A stretch of 64,000 bases of DNA, taken from contig CM040453.1 in NCBI GenBank assembly GCA_022749755.1, positions 17,679,368 to 17,743,367 on the forward strand, in the 5' to 3' direction. This document shows, piece by piece, positions 11,700 through 23,690 of this stretch (position 1 is the first letter of the stretch; the number at the start of each line of letters is the position of its first letter). A program made the position numbers and the translations under genes. The notes under the pieces were generated by a model. The model made no database searches. It was given only the letters and a program-made list of their open reading frames with translations, and had not been told where the DNA came from. The DNA is from Azadirachta indica (lineage: Eukaryota; Streptophyta; Magnoliopsida; Sapindales; Meliaceae).

Positions 11700-13790
11700 T
11701 TAATTACGAGAAAAGTATATTTTATTTTATTATTTTATTAAAATTTAGATATTAAAATAAAAATATTTTAACGAATCAAATGTTTGCAGAAGTTAAGATT
11801 TTTTTTTTCTTCTTAAAACTCAATATTTAATGTACTCCCAAAAATGTGTTGTTATCGAGTTTATTGGTTTTATAATTAATTAATTATTTAATGTCAAGCC
11901 CATCACTTTCGTTATTATCGATAAAAATTATACTCATTATTCTATTTTTTTAAAAAGAAAGAAAAAAAAAAATTTAGTCTATCCCTTGAAACATCACCTT
12001 AAACATTTTCCAAGCAATTTTTGCAAAAGTCACCTAAAGATGGTAAAAAATGAGTCGGCGTGTTCTCGCCAATTACATGAGAATTAGGCATGACTTGCCC
12101 ATTGACTTAAAAATCTTATTGGCCATGTTTGAAATACAGGACTATATAGCATTATTATTATTTAACTGTTCGGCACAAAATTCTTTTTATCCTGTGTTTA
12201 CTAAAAAAAGAAGAATTGAATTGTTTTAAAATTAAAAATAATACTTTTCAAATCTCTAAAAATTAACCCGCTTCCGCACTTTTATTCTATTAAAAAAAAT
12301 TTAAAAATAACTATTTTTTAAATTTTATTAAATTATTATTATTTATTATTGGTCATTGTTTATCATTGGTGACCGTCATTTATTTAAATTTTTGTAAATA
12401 TCATTAAATTTTATTTTTATCAATTTATACAATAGTATAATTATTATTACTATTTAAATAATCGTTTGTTGTTGTCATCCCTTTAAATATAATTATTTTT
12501 GTGAATATTATTACGATCCTTATCAAATGCTATATATAATAATATTATTATCATTACTGTTTGAGTTATGTAAATTTAAAGTTAAATATTTAATATTTAA
12601 ATATTTAATTTTATATTTACCATAAATGATAATTTAAATAATAATAATAATAATAGTACCATTATGTATAACATTTTATAAAAACTCTAATAATATTCAT
12701 GAATACTGAAAAGGATGACAATCGCCAATAGTTGTGGCAACTCGCAGCAATTGATGGCTACAGCCAGTTGCTATGACAGAGAATTATAATTTTTTTTTAC
12801 TATCATCAAATATTTTTTTAAATTATTTAATTTTTAATTAAAAGTAATAATATATAATTAAATAAATAAAAAAAATTTAATAAATTTAATATTTTATAGT
12901 ATAATTATACACTAAATATTATATTATATTAAATTTTATCCTGACTAATCTAATTCAAAATATTAAAAGTAATATAATCCAGCGTACCATACATGCCCAT
13001 TATGTTTATAAATTTAAGAATGACTTGTCCCTTGACTTGAAAATCTTATTATGTATATACTTCACTCACCTGCCCCCATCCAGACCAGGCTCACTTGTCT
13101 TGTCTTGTCTTGATCTAAGGCTATCATTTCCAAGGATGAACAAAAGTAAGTTTTCGGCAAGTTCCCCAGGCGTGCAGAGTCACTTATTCACCGTCCCCCA
13201 GGCGCGCAGAGTCAATCATCAACCCAAAGCAGGCAGGTTAAATTCAAGATTCTGTCTCCGCTGTTGAGGGATGGAGTTGAGCAGTGTTCGGGTTACGAGG
13301 GTGAGGAGGATCAGTCTGAGTTATTCAAAGTAAAAGACTATAACTTTGTCTGGTGTCGGTGGAGGTGGAAGAGGAGGCCAAAGCAGTCAGGTTGATGGCA
13401 AACTTGACAACTCCGAATCTGAAATGAAGAAAAAAAAAAAGAAAAAAATCTTTCTTTCAATTGGATTTTCAAATTTTCAGAAAATTTCCACAAAAAATTC
13501 CTTACACACAAATCACAATTGTCCCTATTACCAATCCAATTCAACTTTCAATTTCTTATTTGCCCCACTAACAATTAAAAAAAAAAAATAGTATTTTTGT
13601 TTTCTCAAATTTCATCACCACCATTAATCAAAATCGTTAAATACAATATTTGGTACAAATGCTATCTCAGACGAACTGAACTATAAAGGGGTATATTTCA
13701 CGTGAAAAAAAATGTGTAGTGAAAGTAATGAAATTATGCAAGCAAGAAGGGAGATGGGATAAAGTGAATCAAAGATCATGTAAATGGAAT
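11700..13790. other. AT-rich intergenic stretch without a recognised gene
   Basis: Very A+T-rich to about 13,010, with homopolymers and ATT/TAA runs. A 35-base sequence at 12,086-12,120 (ATGACTTGCCCATTGACTT core) recurs at 13,016-13,050. From 13,060 to 13,420 the base composition is closer to genic and includes a near-perfect tandem pair of about 22 bases at 13,163 and 13,191 (CCCCAGGCGCGCAGAGTCA core). I could not assign a product; the small open frames here have no family resemblance. Confidence 0.4.
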
Positions 13791-13791
13791 G

Positions 13792-14148
13792 CTAAACCAC
13801 TGGAATATTGATCGAAGAAACCCAAACTGGAACTTCTTCTTTTTCAGTCGAATCATCATGTGCTAGAAAAGAATTAATGGAGAATTAAAAACAAAAAGAT
13901 AAATATAAATATGGAATTAAACTATAAAATTAAAATTTAAAACCAAATCCAAATGCTGATCTAATAAGATGGTGAGGATGAGCCTGTCGGTGGCTGAATT
14001 GCGGACAGAAGGAAGCTTGAGAGCTCTGCCAAAATTGATGCAGACGCGTAGATTACTTTCGTCGAACAATCATTGGACGGCAACGACGGCCCTGTGGCTG
14101 CTGGTCCTAGGGCCGCCAATAGCACTGAATATAGGGCTTCGCCGGAAA
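13792..14148 (-). pseudogene. Two candidate exons of an unrecognised host gene
   Basis: A G+C-rich block on the minus strand starts after a good acceptor (TTTATGTTGCAG, ending at 14,149) and reads SGEALYSVLLAALGP, TKVIYASASILAELSSFLL and AIQPPTGSSSPSY, then a stop at 13,961. A second acceptor (TTCTTTTCTAG, ending at 13,863) precedes HDDSTEKEEVPVWVSSIN with a stop at 13,792. The protein-like composition and splice sites suggest 3' exons of a real gene or their alternative ends, but the family is unknown to me and no 5' exons were found in the AT-rich, repeat-containing DNA above. It could be a captured fragment or a relic. Confidence 0.35.
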
Positions 14149-14399
14149 CTGCAACATAAAACATCATTAAAAGAAAGGCAACGAGATTGTAGCAGCCAAA
14201 GCTTACGTGGAAAGGTTTTGTAAAGGAAGGGAAATTGGTTTTGCCGTTAAAAAAAAATATATCTTTCTTGTGCAATTCACACAATTATTTTTACCGGTAA
14301 TTTGTCGTTAACAAAGGTACTGTTGATGAGTTTTCAACAATTCAAATTATTTATAAAAATTATCAATAAATCTAACGATAAAGTTAAAAATAATCATTT

Positions 14400-14575
14400 T
14401 TAATATTTTTTTTAATGTTTACGAGCAACACCTTACAAAAAGTCATGCACTATCAACAAATTTACAAAAAAATTTTCCACCGCCTATATCCTATTTGGAA
14501 AAAAAAAAGTGAAAGTTAAAGTAATAAAAATGAAAGTATGTTCTTAATTCTTAAAGCGTGGATTGGTAATACATT
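14400..14575. repeat. Fragment of repeat family S
   Basis: This shows clear similarity to 22,890-23,040 and 25,050-25,180: shared words include the CCATGCACTATxAA-like, GATTTTCCACCGxC-like and TTAAAGCGTGGATTxGT-like segments in the same order. It lies directly before the 5' leader of the plus-strand LINE. Confidence 0.6.
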
Positions 14576-14817
14576 ATTCATATAATATAAATAGATAAGT
14601 AAGGGATACAATAAACTTTAAGTGACCAATATCAATATCCTTGGTTAGGGGGTCTTCCCATAAGTTCCTAGAGTCTCTCTCTCCAGAAACTAGTGAAAGT
14701 AAGTGAATGTCCTCGTATGGAGATTACACTTATCATAGTGTAGATTTAATGCTAATTCTCACTTCATCCAACTCACTTATAGTCTTCTCGCCTTACCCTT
14801 AAAACACATGGAGTCAG

Positions 14818-15937
14818 AAGAGTTAGTCAAGCTATGCCAATCATTATCTCTCATAGAAAATGAGGAAAAGCCTATCATTTTAGATAAGAGTATTGCAATG
14901 TTGGAGAAAAGTAGTTCATCAACTCTTTAATAGGTAAGATTCTCTCTCACAGACTAATTAATAGAGATGGACTTAGAATGGCTGTGAAAAAAAATGTAGA
15001 GAACAATGAATGAAGTTAAAGTTGAAAGCTTAGGAGGGAACTGTTTTATATTTCAGTTTAATTTTGAAATTGAACAAAGAAGAATATTATTGAACGGGCC
15101 ATGGCACTTCAACAAATCTTTGATCATTCTTGTTAAACCAAAAAGGGTTGGTGATGTGACTTAGATAAATTTTACAAATGCATCTTTCTGGATACAAATT
15201 CACAATATCCAAATTCTATGTATGAATCAAGAAACTAGGCTGTTTTTAGGGAGCCTACTTGGAAAAGTGGAAGATGTAGATTATGGAGAAACTAATGATT
15301 GCTTAGGAAAATTCCTCAGAATATGGGTGAATATAGACATAACCAAACCATTAAAAAGAGTGCTACGAGTTAAGCTTAACACAAAAAAAGGGACCTGCAT
15401 GACCATGCCTCTATTTTATGAAAAACTTCCAGATTTTTGTTTTGCTTGTGATCGCATTGGTCATTTGTACAGAGATAACTCAAGAGAGACTGGCCACAGC
15501 CAGCACTCAACGCTTTAGCTATGGTCCTTGGCTTAGAGCTTTTTCAATGGCGAGGAAGAACAAGTTAGAGAAACTTGGTGAAAGAAGCGGTGCAAACTCC
15601 GGAGATATCGCGTCGAATTCAAGATCCATGGATTAGAACCTAGATGATGTCAAAATGCATAGTCAGGTGGCTAATAAATGCCAATTCACGACAAATGCTT
15701 TTCCTGAGAACAAGAGAAGCATACACCATAATCATTTGATAGCAGGATCTAGAAATATCAATCCCTTGGCAAACAAAAAATATACTCTGCCCACTTGTGC
15801 TATAGCCTCTGAACTAACAGAAAATGAACTACATCTTACAAGCATAACTATCCATATGGACATTGAACAAGATGGGCCTAGTCCCCCAATCTGTTCTGAA
15901 TTCAAAGATACAAATAGTACTATCTTAATCCAAAGCT
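14818..15937 (+). pseudogene. LINE ORF1 (DUF4283 / zinc-knuckle), plus strand, truncated
   Basis: The ATG at 14,818 opens MESEELVKLCQSLSLIENEEK. The DUF4283 core follows: FNFEIEQRRILLNGPWHFNK (15,060-15,118) and FWIQIHNIQILCMNQE (15,187-15,235), then LLGKVEDVDYGE, KFLRIWVNIDITKPLKRVLRV and LPDFCFACDRIGHLYRD (15,425-15,478). The last zinc ligand is replaced by Asn (C-x2-C-x4-H-x4-N). In-frame stops occur near 14,925 and 15,165. The C-terminal low-complexity part runs to about 15,937, where repeat R begins, so ORF2 is missing. It belongs to the same family as the minus-strand LINE at 9.9-11.4 kb but is not adjacent to it. Confidence 0.82.
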
Positions 15938-17508
15938 CATCTAATTTATCATACAATAAATTAGAGACATTAAACACAAATGAATTGAAATTTATTAAAT
16001 CCAAAACATGGTACAAATAAACTATATCAAATCCTTTAAACATGAAATTTACCCTAATATACAAGAATGCGCAACCCAAAGCATTCTGAAATTTATAAGT
16101 GCAAACATTAAATTAAGAAAATAACAACAATATAAATTTCAAGACAAAATAAAGAGAGGAAGAGATAAAACTAGAGAAATCGGTGCTTCAAATTTGCAAA
16201 TCTTCAAGTTTTTTCACGAATTCCTTTAATAAGTGATGATTTTCCACCCCTCTCTCTAGAAATCTCCTCCTTGTGTATTTCTCTTCCTTTTTTTCACATT
16301 TTTTCTTTTTTGATTTGGTGGCTAATGTTGGAAAAAACACAAAACCCATGTTTTTATTCAAATCTCCCACATCCAAAATTGATCCAAAGACTAAAAATGG
16401 CCCTTGGATGCACAACAGGTCGTGGAGAAGCGCTAGGGCATGGAGGAATGGTACGGGCGTGCCTTACGTTCTATTTCGTAGAGGAACAAATGTTTGTGTG
16501 GTGTGGGTGCTCACATGGTAGGCATGGCTGTCCCACCCTTGCTGTCCCTTGGTGCTTCTACTATTGACCAATGTTTTTTAGCTTGTTGCACACACTTTGC
16601 TTTGAATATGGTATGAATGTAACATATTGTTGGAAAGCTCTAAATGTCTAGTTTCCAAAGCAATGAGTGGTATGCGATTCCAAGTTATATAGGAGAAGAT
16701 GTGATTGTTTTAGTAATCCATACTCAGGATAATAGTTTTTGTTGCTTTAGCCCAATTTGCACCAAATTCTCCTCAATTTTCTTTTCTTCCTTCCCTACAA
16801 ACAAACACAAAATTTGATCAAGCTTAAAGTTCTTTTAATGAATATTTAAGTTCAACAACAGTCAATTCATGAGTGAAATATCATTGGTAATTCAAAACAC
16901 TTATAAAGACTACAATTAAAAGTACTTTTATTTCATACTTAGAACACCTATAATTAATTATTTAAATGCATGCTTTGATAGAATTAGAAATATCTAAGAA
17001 TTTTTATTTTAATAAAAATGTTCCAAAGCTTCTTTGAATTAAGTTATAAAAAAATATATATAACTGTCACGCCCTCATTGCTGCTCACAAACTTGCTCCC
17101 ATCGCCACCACCTTAAACCATCAACCTTTCAAACTCACTCGTGTACATGCTTTCGATTGATTGAATTAAGTTCAAATGTCTTGTACTACATTGCCTTGTT
17201 TAGGCTAAGTTAGAAAGGATTCATGTAAGTTTTCCTAGTTTATGCAAGTCTGGCACTTATTGGGTTATTGCTTTTGGCAAAAATGGTTGCATGTTTGGCA
17301 ACTAGTGTTGTTTTTAGTATACTAGATTATGTTTATTGTTGGCTTGCTGAAAAAATTTTGTTTTACTGATGTGGTTGGGTTCTGTTTGTAGGCTTGCTGG
17401 ATTATGCAAGTTTGAAATGCTGGAATTAAGCATTGTCCTTTGTTAAATTTGATTTACTTGTTTGTCAAGTCCTATATGCTGAGATTATGTTGCAATTTTT
17501 TCCTTTTC

Positions 17509-17542
<34 letters not shown>

Positions 17543-18425
17543 GATTTCTCAGGCCTAGCCCTTCTTTTCATTTGTTTTATTATTTTTTATTTCATTTATT
17601 CTCTTTGATCATTTGCATGGATTTTACTTTTTTAGAAAAAAGGAAAATAAGGTTATTTTAGACATTTTAATTTTTTAGTTGCTCAACAAATAGTCAAATT
17701 AGAAGAATTATTGTACAAAAGAGGTTTGTGTTAACTGTAATAAATGTTTTATGTATATGTAATTTCTACAAACCTTAGGGGAGATAAGAGAAAAATACTC
17801 GTTTCATAAAATATAACATATTTATCTAAAATTTATTAATAAAATTGATAATAATATTATTTTACAACACCTTAATAATGTAATACCTATTCATATGTAC
17901 TAAATTTATTTATTTTATAATTATTTACTTTTGTTATTTTCCTTATATTTTATCTACATATAAAATATATTTTTTAAATTATAATATAATTATAAATACT
18001 AAAATAAATAATGAAGATAATAAATAAATTTTTTATTCTTAGTAATAAAATAATATTTATTTATACTTTATTGTATTTAATTTCTAATATATAATTAATA
18101 TTAAATTATAAATATATTGTAAAATAGATAAATTTATATTTTAGTTATTAAATATTTGTAAGTATTTTATTCTCAATAAATACTTGTTATTATGATTATA
18201 TTTAATATTTTAAAAATAATTTTTAATTAATTATCATTAAAGAAGAATATAATAATTATTTTTTGATACATATCAATTTCTATTTTAGTTATGATGTTTT
18301 TATAAATATTTTATTCTCAATAAATACTTATTATTATTATATTTAAGATTTGAAAGAATATAATTAATTATTATCAAATAAAGATATAATAATTATTTTT
18401 TAATAAATAGAATTCTTAAATAATA
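15938..18425 (+). repeat. Repeat R, copy 1 (unclassified long dispersed repeat)
   Basis: About 2.5 kb shared with 18,465-20,900 and 25,568-29,425. Ordered landmarks are: TCATCTAATTTATCATACA (start here), a G+C-rich patch with GGCGTGCC (about 16,400-16,540), TATTGTTGGAAAGCTC (about 16,625), ACCTATAATTAATTATTTAA (about 16,950), TGCTGGATTATGCAAGTTTG (about 17,395), and an AT-rich tail from 17,806. The tail holds an internal tandem duplication of about 125 bp (TTATTCTCAATAAATACTT at about 18,165 and 18,308). This copy lacks the first 240 bp present in the others. A (TA)n run at 17,512-17,539 is unique to it. It is LTR-like in composition but no element ends were proved. Confidence 0.75.
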
Positions 18426-18464
18426 AAATGACCTTATTATCTCTGCTGAGTGCCGAAAAAAATC

Positions 18465-20900
18465 TATGTATAACTAACCACGTCGATATTCTATTTGACT
18501 CGATTAAATTATACATTCGTTACGCTCTATCATGATTAACTATGAAGTACTTGATCACCTATCTATCTCACAATATCCTAAGTGCTAATTTAATTATTTA
18601 GATGTTGATGTCCTCTCAGTTTCACAAGTACCCAAATTGTATTACCTTAAATCAATAAACAACTTAATCTTTTTCAAGCATCAAATTTTTTATTAATAAT
18701 CATCTAATTTATCATACAACAAATTAGTGTAAACACAAATGAATTGAAATTTACTAACATTAACAAAATACTAAATATCCAAAATATGGTTCAGATAAAC
18801 TATATCAAATCCCTAGAACATAAAAGTTAGCCTAATATAAAAGAATCCATAATACAAAGCAATTAGAAATTTATAAGCGCTAACATTAAATTAAGACAAT
18901 AACAACAATATAAATTTCAAGACAAAATAAAGAGAGAAAGAGATAAAACTAGAGAAATCGATGCTTCAAATTTGCAAATATTCAAGTATTCTCTCGAATT
19001 CCTTAAAAAAGTGATGATTTTTCACCTCTCTTTCTCTAGAAATCTCCTCTCCTTGCGTATTTCTCTTCCTTTCTCTCACATTTTTTCTTCTTGGATATGG
19101 TGGCTAATGTTGCAAAAAACACAAAACCCATACTTTTATTCAAGTCTCGTACATCCAAAACTTATGCAAGGGCTGAAAATGGTCCTTAGATGCAAATAGG
19201 TCATGGAGAGCGCGGGGACATAAGGGAATGGCACAAGAATGCCCCAGGTTCTGATTTATAGAGGAACAAACATTTGTGTGACGCAGGCTTGCGCATGGTA
19301 GGCGCGGTCGCGCCAATCTCGCTGTCCTATGGTCTTTCGCTATTGACCAATGTTTTTTGGCTTGTTCAACACACCCTGCTTTGAATATGATATGCATGTA
19401 ATATATTGTTGGAAAGCTCCAGATGTCTAGTTTGCAACGCAATGAGCGGAACATTATTCCAAATTATATAGAAGAAGATATGACTGTTTTAATAATCCAT
19501 ACTCAAGATGATAGTTTCTGCTGCTTTAACCCAATTTCCATCAAATTTTCCTCAATTTTGCTTTTCTTGCTTCCCTACAAACAAACACAAAATTTTGTCA
19601 AGTTTAAGGTTCTTTTTCACAAATATTTAAGTTCAACAGCAGTTAATTTGTGAGTGAAATATTCATTAATCATTCAAAACACTTATGAAGACTATAATTA
19701 CAAGTAATTTTATTTTCATACTTTGAACACCTATAATTAATTATTTAAATGTATGCTTTGATAGAATTGGAAATTTCCAACAATTTTTATTTTAATAAAA
19801 ATGTTGCAAAGCTTCTTTGAATTAAGTTATAAAAAAATGTATATAATCATTGCGCCCTCGTGGATGCTCGCAAACTTGCTCCCATCGCCACCACTTTAAG
19901 CCATCAACCTTCCAAACTCACTCGTGTACATTGTTTCGATTGGTTGAATTAAGTTCCAAGTTCTTATACCACAGTGTCTTGTTTAGGCTAAGTTAGAAAG
20001 GATTTATGTAATATTTCCTATTTTATGCAAGTATGGTACTTACTGGTTATACTACTTTTGGCAAAGATGGTTGCATGTTTGGTAGTTGGTGTTGTTTTTA
20101 GCATATTGGATTACATCTATTGTTGGCTTGCTAGAAGAATTTTGTTTTATTGATGTGGCTGGGTTCTGTTTGTGGACTTGCTGGATTATGCAAGTTTGGA
20201 ATGTTGGTATTGAGTATTGTCCTTTGTTAAATTTGATTTACTTGTTTGTCAAGTTCTACATACTGAGATTACGTTGCAATTTTTTCCTTTTCCTTTCCAT
20301 ATGTGTGTACATGATTTCTTAGGCCTGGCCCTTCTTTTCATTTGTCTTATTATTTTTATTTAATTTATCCTTTTTGAGCATTTGCATGGATTTTACTTAA
20401 AAAAGATAGGAAAATGACATTATTTTAGACAATTTATTTTTTTAGTTGGTCAACAAACAGTCAAATTGGAATAATTATTGTACAGAAGAGGTTTGTGTTA
20501 ACTGTAACAAAACTTCTATGTAGATATGATTTTTATAAACCTTAGGGGAAATATGTGAAAATACTCATTTCATAAAATATAATATAATTATTTAAGATAT
20601 ATTAATAATATTGATAATAATATTATTTTATAACACCTTAATAGTGTAATACCTATTCATATGTAATAAATTTATTCATTTTATAATGTATTTATTTTTG
20701 TTATTTTCTTTATATTATATATAAAAAAAATATATTTTATTTAAATTATAATATAATCATTAACATTAAATTAAATATGTCAAAAATAAATAAATTTTGT
20801 ATTTATTAATAAACTAATATTCGTTTATACTTTATTGTATTTAATTTCTAATACATAATTAATACTAAATTATAAATATATTATAAATAGATAACTTTAA
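18465..20900 (+). repeat. Repeat R, copy 2
   Basis: This has the same landmark order as copy 1 and lies directly downstream of it in the same orientation. It includes the upstream 240 bp (TATAACTAACCACGT near 18,472; GAAGTACTTGATCACCT near 18,545) that copy 1 lacks. The G+C-rich patch at 19,200-19,320 carries GGCGCGGTCGCGCCA. Similarity to the other copies ends near 20,900, where the 265-bp satellite begins. Several open frames of 70-100 codons occur, but they are not preserved between copies. Confidence 0.75.
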
Positions 20901-22025
20901 AAAATTAAATTACAATGTAAAACTTATATATAAAACATAACACTTGTAAACGTTAAAATTAAAAAATTAAAAAAATAAAGCTAACATAAAGGGTAAAAAT
21001 AAACATTAATTTCATAAACTCAACATAAAAAAAATATATAAATGCATTAAAATACATGTAAATTAACATTGAATTATCAAATAACAACGAAATAATTATA
21101 AACAAAATAAAGAATTATAATTGTAACGTAAAAGTTATACATCTATATAAAATTTGTAATTTTCAAATAAAAAATTAAATTATAACGCATAACTTATATA
21201 TAAAATATAACAATTATCAAGATAAAAAAAAATAAAATATATACCAACATAAAAGAGTAAAAATAAATATTAATTTCATAAATTTAACAAAAAAAATATA
21301 ATGCACTGAAATACACGTAAACTAACATCAAATTGTTAAATGACAACATAATTGTATTAATTAAACAAAACAAAAAAATATAGTTGTCATATAAAAGTTA
21401 TAGATCCACATAAAATTTGTAATATTCACATAAAAGTTAAACTATAATATATAACTTATATGTAAATTAAAATACTTGTAAAAGTTAAAAATAAAATATA
21501 AGCGTATGTAAAGTAGTAAAAATGAACACCAGTTTCATAAATTCAACATAAAAAATATAAATGCATTGAGATAATTGTAAATTAATATCAAATTATCAAA
21601 TAACATCAATATAGATGTAAACAAAATAAAAGAATTGTAATTGTAACATAAAGATTATAAATCCACATAAAATTTGTACTCTCTATATAAAAGATTAAAT
21701 TATAACATGTAATATGTATATAAAATAAAATACTTGTAAAAGTCAAAAACAAAAAATAAAACATAATAAGCCAACATAAAATAGTAAAAATGGACATTAT
21801 TTTCATAAATATAACATAACAAATGTATTTGCCATGAGTTAAGCATAAATAAACATAAATTAATAACTAACAATATTATAATTGTATATGGAATAAAAAG
21901 AATATAAATTAAGTATAAGGATTATGAATCTACATTTTACTTTATCTTGATATAAAAAAATTAAATTACAATGAAAAAAATGTTAAAAAATACAATAATT
22001 GTAAATTTATAAAAATTATTATTAT
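20900..22025. repeat. Tandem satellite, unit about 265 bp, about four copies
   Basis: The block AAATTAAATTAxAAxGxAxAACTTATAT recurs at about 20,908, 21,171, 21,435 and 21,690, with a partial copy at about 21,957, giving periods of 255-267 bp. Each unit also has TTTCATAAATTxAACA-like and AAATGCATTGAAATA-like words in the same positions. It is very A+T-rich and diverged, and it has no coding potential. Confidence 0.7.
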
Positions 22026-22560
22026 TACCATTATTATAATATAAAAAAGTATATGTAACACATAAAATAAAATATATTTTTTCCTAAATATATGGGTATG
22101 CTTTACGGTAGGAACAATAATTTAAAAAAATGATTATTGATATATTTAATTTATTAAATATATGGGTATGAATCTCCTCACCTCTTCTATCTCCATCTAA
22201 ATTTTCAAACTTGAATCCAAATGGGGATCAAGATAAGTATTTAGGCCTGACGAAGATTCACCAAGGGTATGAATCTTAGCTACCTTTTCCTATTCTGTAA
22301 AATTTTTTGAACTTTAATCAAAATATGGCTTTCGGCCAGACCCAAATTCATGAATCTGGATCAAATTTCTAATGGATCAAATTTTTAATTCAAATTACTT
22401 AGTAAGGATAAAATAGTAAAATGAAAGAAATCTGCTAAATTAACCATGGGTTTAATAATAATATAAATATTTTTCCTTTTGCTATCAAAATTTTCAAATT
22501 TTAACAAAATATAGGCCCGACTCAGATTTATGGGACCTGGGTTAAATTTAGAATTCAAAT
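22026..22560. repeat. AT-rich stretch with a diverged ~190-bp tandem duplication
   Basis: The segment 22,290-22,460 (AATATGGCTTTCGGCCAGACCC, AATTCAAATTACTTAGTAA) is repeated with divergence at 22,490-22,640 (AATATAGGCCCGACTCAGA, AATTCAAATTATTTAGTAA). The second unit runs into repeat S. No gene was seen. Confidence 0.5.
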
Positions 22561-23130
22561 TATTTAGTAAAGGTAAAACAGTAAAATAAAAAAAATCTGT
22601 TAAATTACGGCGTATTTAATAAAATATAAATAATTGTGTAAAATAGTGAGACTTGTCAGTAACTATTACATGTAGTCATAATTTTATTGTTTTTGATTTT
22701 AGTCTATGTAAACGATGTAACATTAATCAATTTTTATTCAATATGCATATAAATAAACATTGCGTGATTATCGGGAAATGAATTGTTTCCATTGTCATGC
22801 CAAACTTTCATTGTCTTGTTCCACTCATTTCTAGGGATAATGTTGTTTTTTATTTCTAAGATTTTTTAATGTTTAATGGTCAATAATTTACCAAAAACCA
22901 TGCACTATGAAAGAGATTTGCAGAAGATTTTCCACCGTCGATACACTATTTCGGAAACAAAGTTATAGTGAAAGTCAAATTATGTTCTTAATTTCTTATT
23001 CCTGATTCTTAAAGCTCGTGGATTAGTGGATTACAATATTTTTTATGTCATTATGATCTTGCATTTTAATATTTAATACGTCAATTATGATCTTGAATTT
23101 TGTGGTTATCTGGTTCATTTAACTCTCCAT
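22560..23130. repeat. Repeat S, copy at 22.6-23.1 kb
   Basis: This aligns by eye along its length with 24,590-25,240: AATAGTGxGACTT, CTATTACATxTA, GATGTAACATTAATCxATTTTTATTC, CATTGTCTTGTTxCACTC, then the CCATGCACTATGAAA, GATTTTCCACCGTCG and TAGTGGATTACAATATTTT words. A third partial copy is at 14,400-14,575. Its function and class are unknown. Confidence 0.65.
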
Positions 23131-23204
23131 TTTGCTTTTATCACCTTTTCATTTATTAATACATTTTCGTAGAAAATTCTCATGGCTTTAATTAAGATAA
23201 TTCA

Positions 23205-23315
23205 GACATAATATGCACAAAACTCAAAACATTTATGTTGACTATCATTACAAAAACTTTTATTTCTATACTCACAACACCAACAATTAATTATTTAAAT
23301 GTATGCTTTGGCAGA
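23205..23315 (+). repeat. Fragment of repeat R
   Basis: CTCAAAACATTTATGTTGACTATCATTACAAxxACTTTTATTTCTATACTCxxAACACC followed by AATTAATTATTTAAATGTATGCTTTG matches the segments near 16,890, 19,670 and 26,765 in the full R copies. It is flanked by unrelated AT-rich DNA. Confidence 0.55.
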
Positions 23316-23554
23316 CGTTTTGTTTTTTTGTTAAAACTTTTATATTTTATTTGATTTGCTTGGACTTGATGGATTAGATGCCGGTACCGTTCATTCATGG
23401 CCATATCCATTTGGCATTTCTATAACAGATGGTATCATTATCAATTTAATTTAAACTTCCTTGAACAAATCTAGTCTAATTAATTAAGAATGGGTAATGA
23501 AAATTTTAAAAGATTATATAAATTATAGAAAAAATTCACGTTAAGCTTCTGGTC

Positions 23555-23690
23555 AATTTTGCTAAGTCTTTTGGACAATTTAAGTGAACTAGCAAAAAGT
23601 AGTTATGATTAAGTTAAAAAATTATATGCTATTATTTCCTAAATTTAAGTGGTTGAATCTCATAAATCTTCCTAAACTCAAAAAAAAATA
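23555..23690 (+). pseudogene. Relic of an NLR leucine-rich-repeat exon
   Basis: The sequence TCCTAAATTTAAGTGGTTGA and the following CTCATAAATCTTCCTAAACT closely match the LRR exon of the resistance gene at about 36,225-36,270, which encodes FPKLKRLNLIDLPKLKR (here FPKFKWLNLINLPKLKK). The preceding bases (GACAATTTAAGTGAACTAGC) match the exon near 36,125, with a deletion of about 40 bp between the two blocks. It sits about 6 kb upstream of the intact gene, so it is probably the remains of another cluster member. Only about 130 bp survive. Confidence 0.6.

Noticed and set aside
13346..13591. Lys- and Gly-rich 81-codon open frame
   Set aside because: Built on an A-rich homopolymer and a GGTGG-rich patch with no family features and no splice context.
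19140..19454. Open frame of about 104 codons on the minus strand in repeat R (also 26,218-26,508)
   Set aside because: It arises from the G+C-rich patch of R, is not kept in copy 1, and has no family resemblance.
20086..20322. Hydrophobic 78-codon open frame in R copy 2, with a similar one at 27,135-27,374 in copy 3
   Set aside because: The homologous segment of R copy 1 has several stops, and substitutions between copies show no protein-level constraint. It is a T-rich repeat segment.
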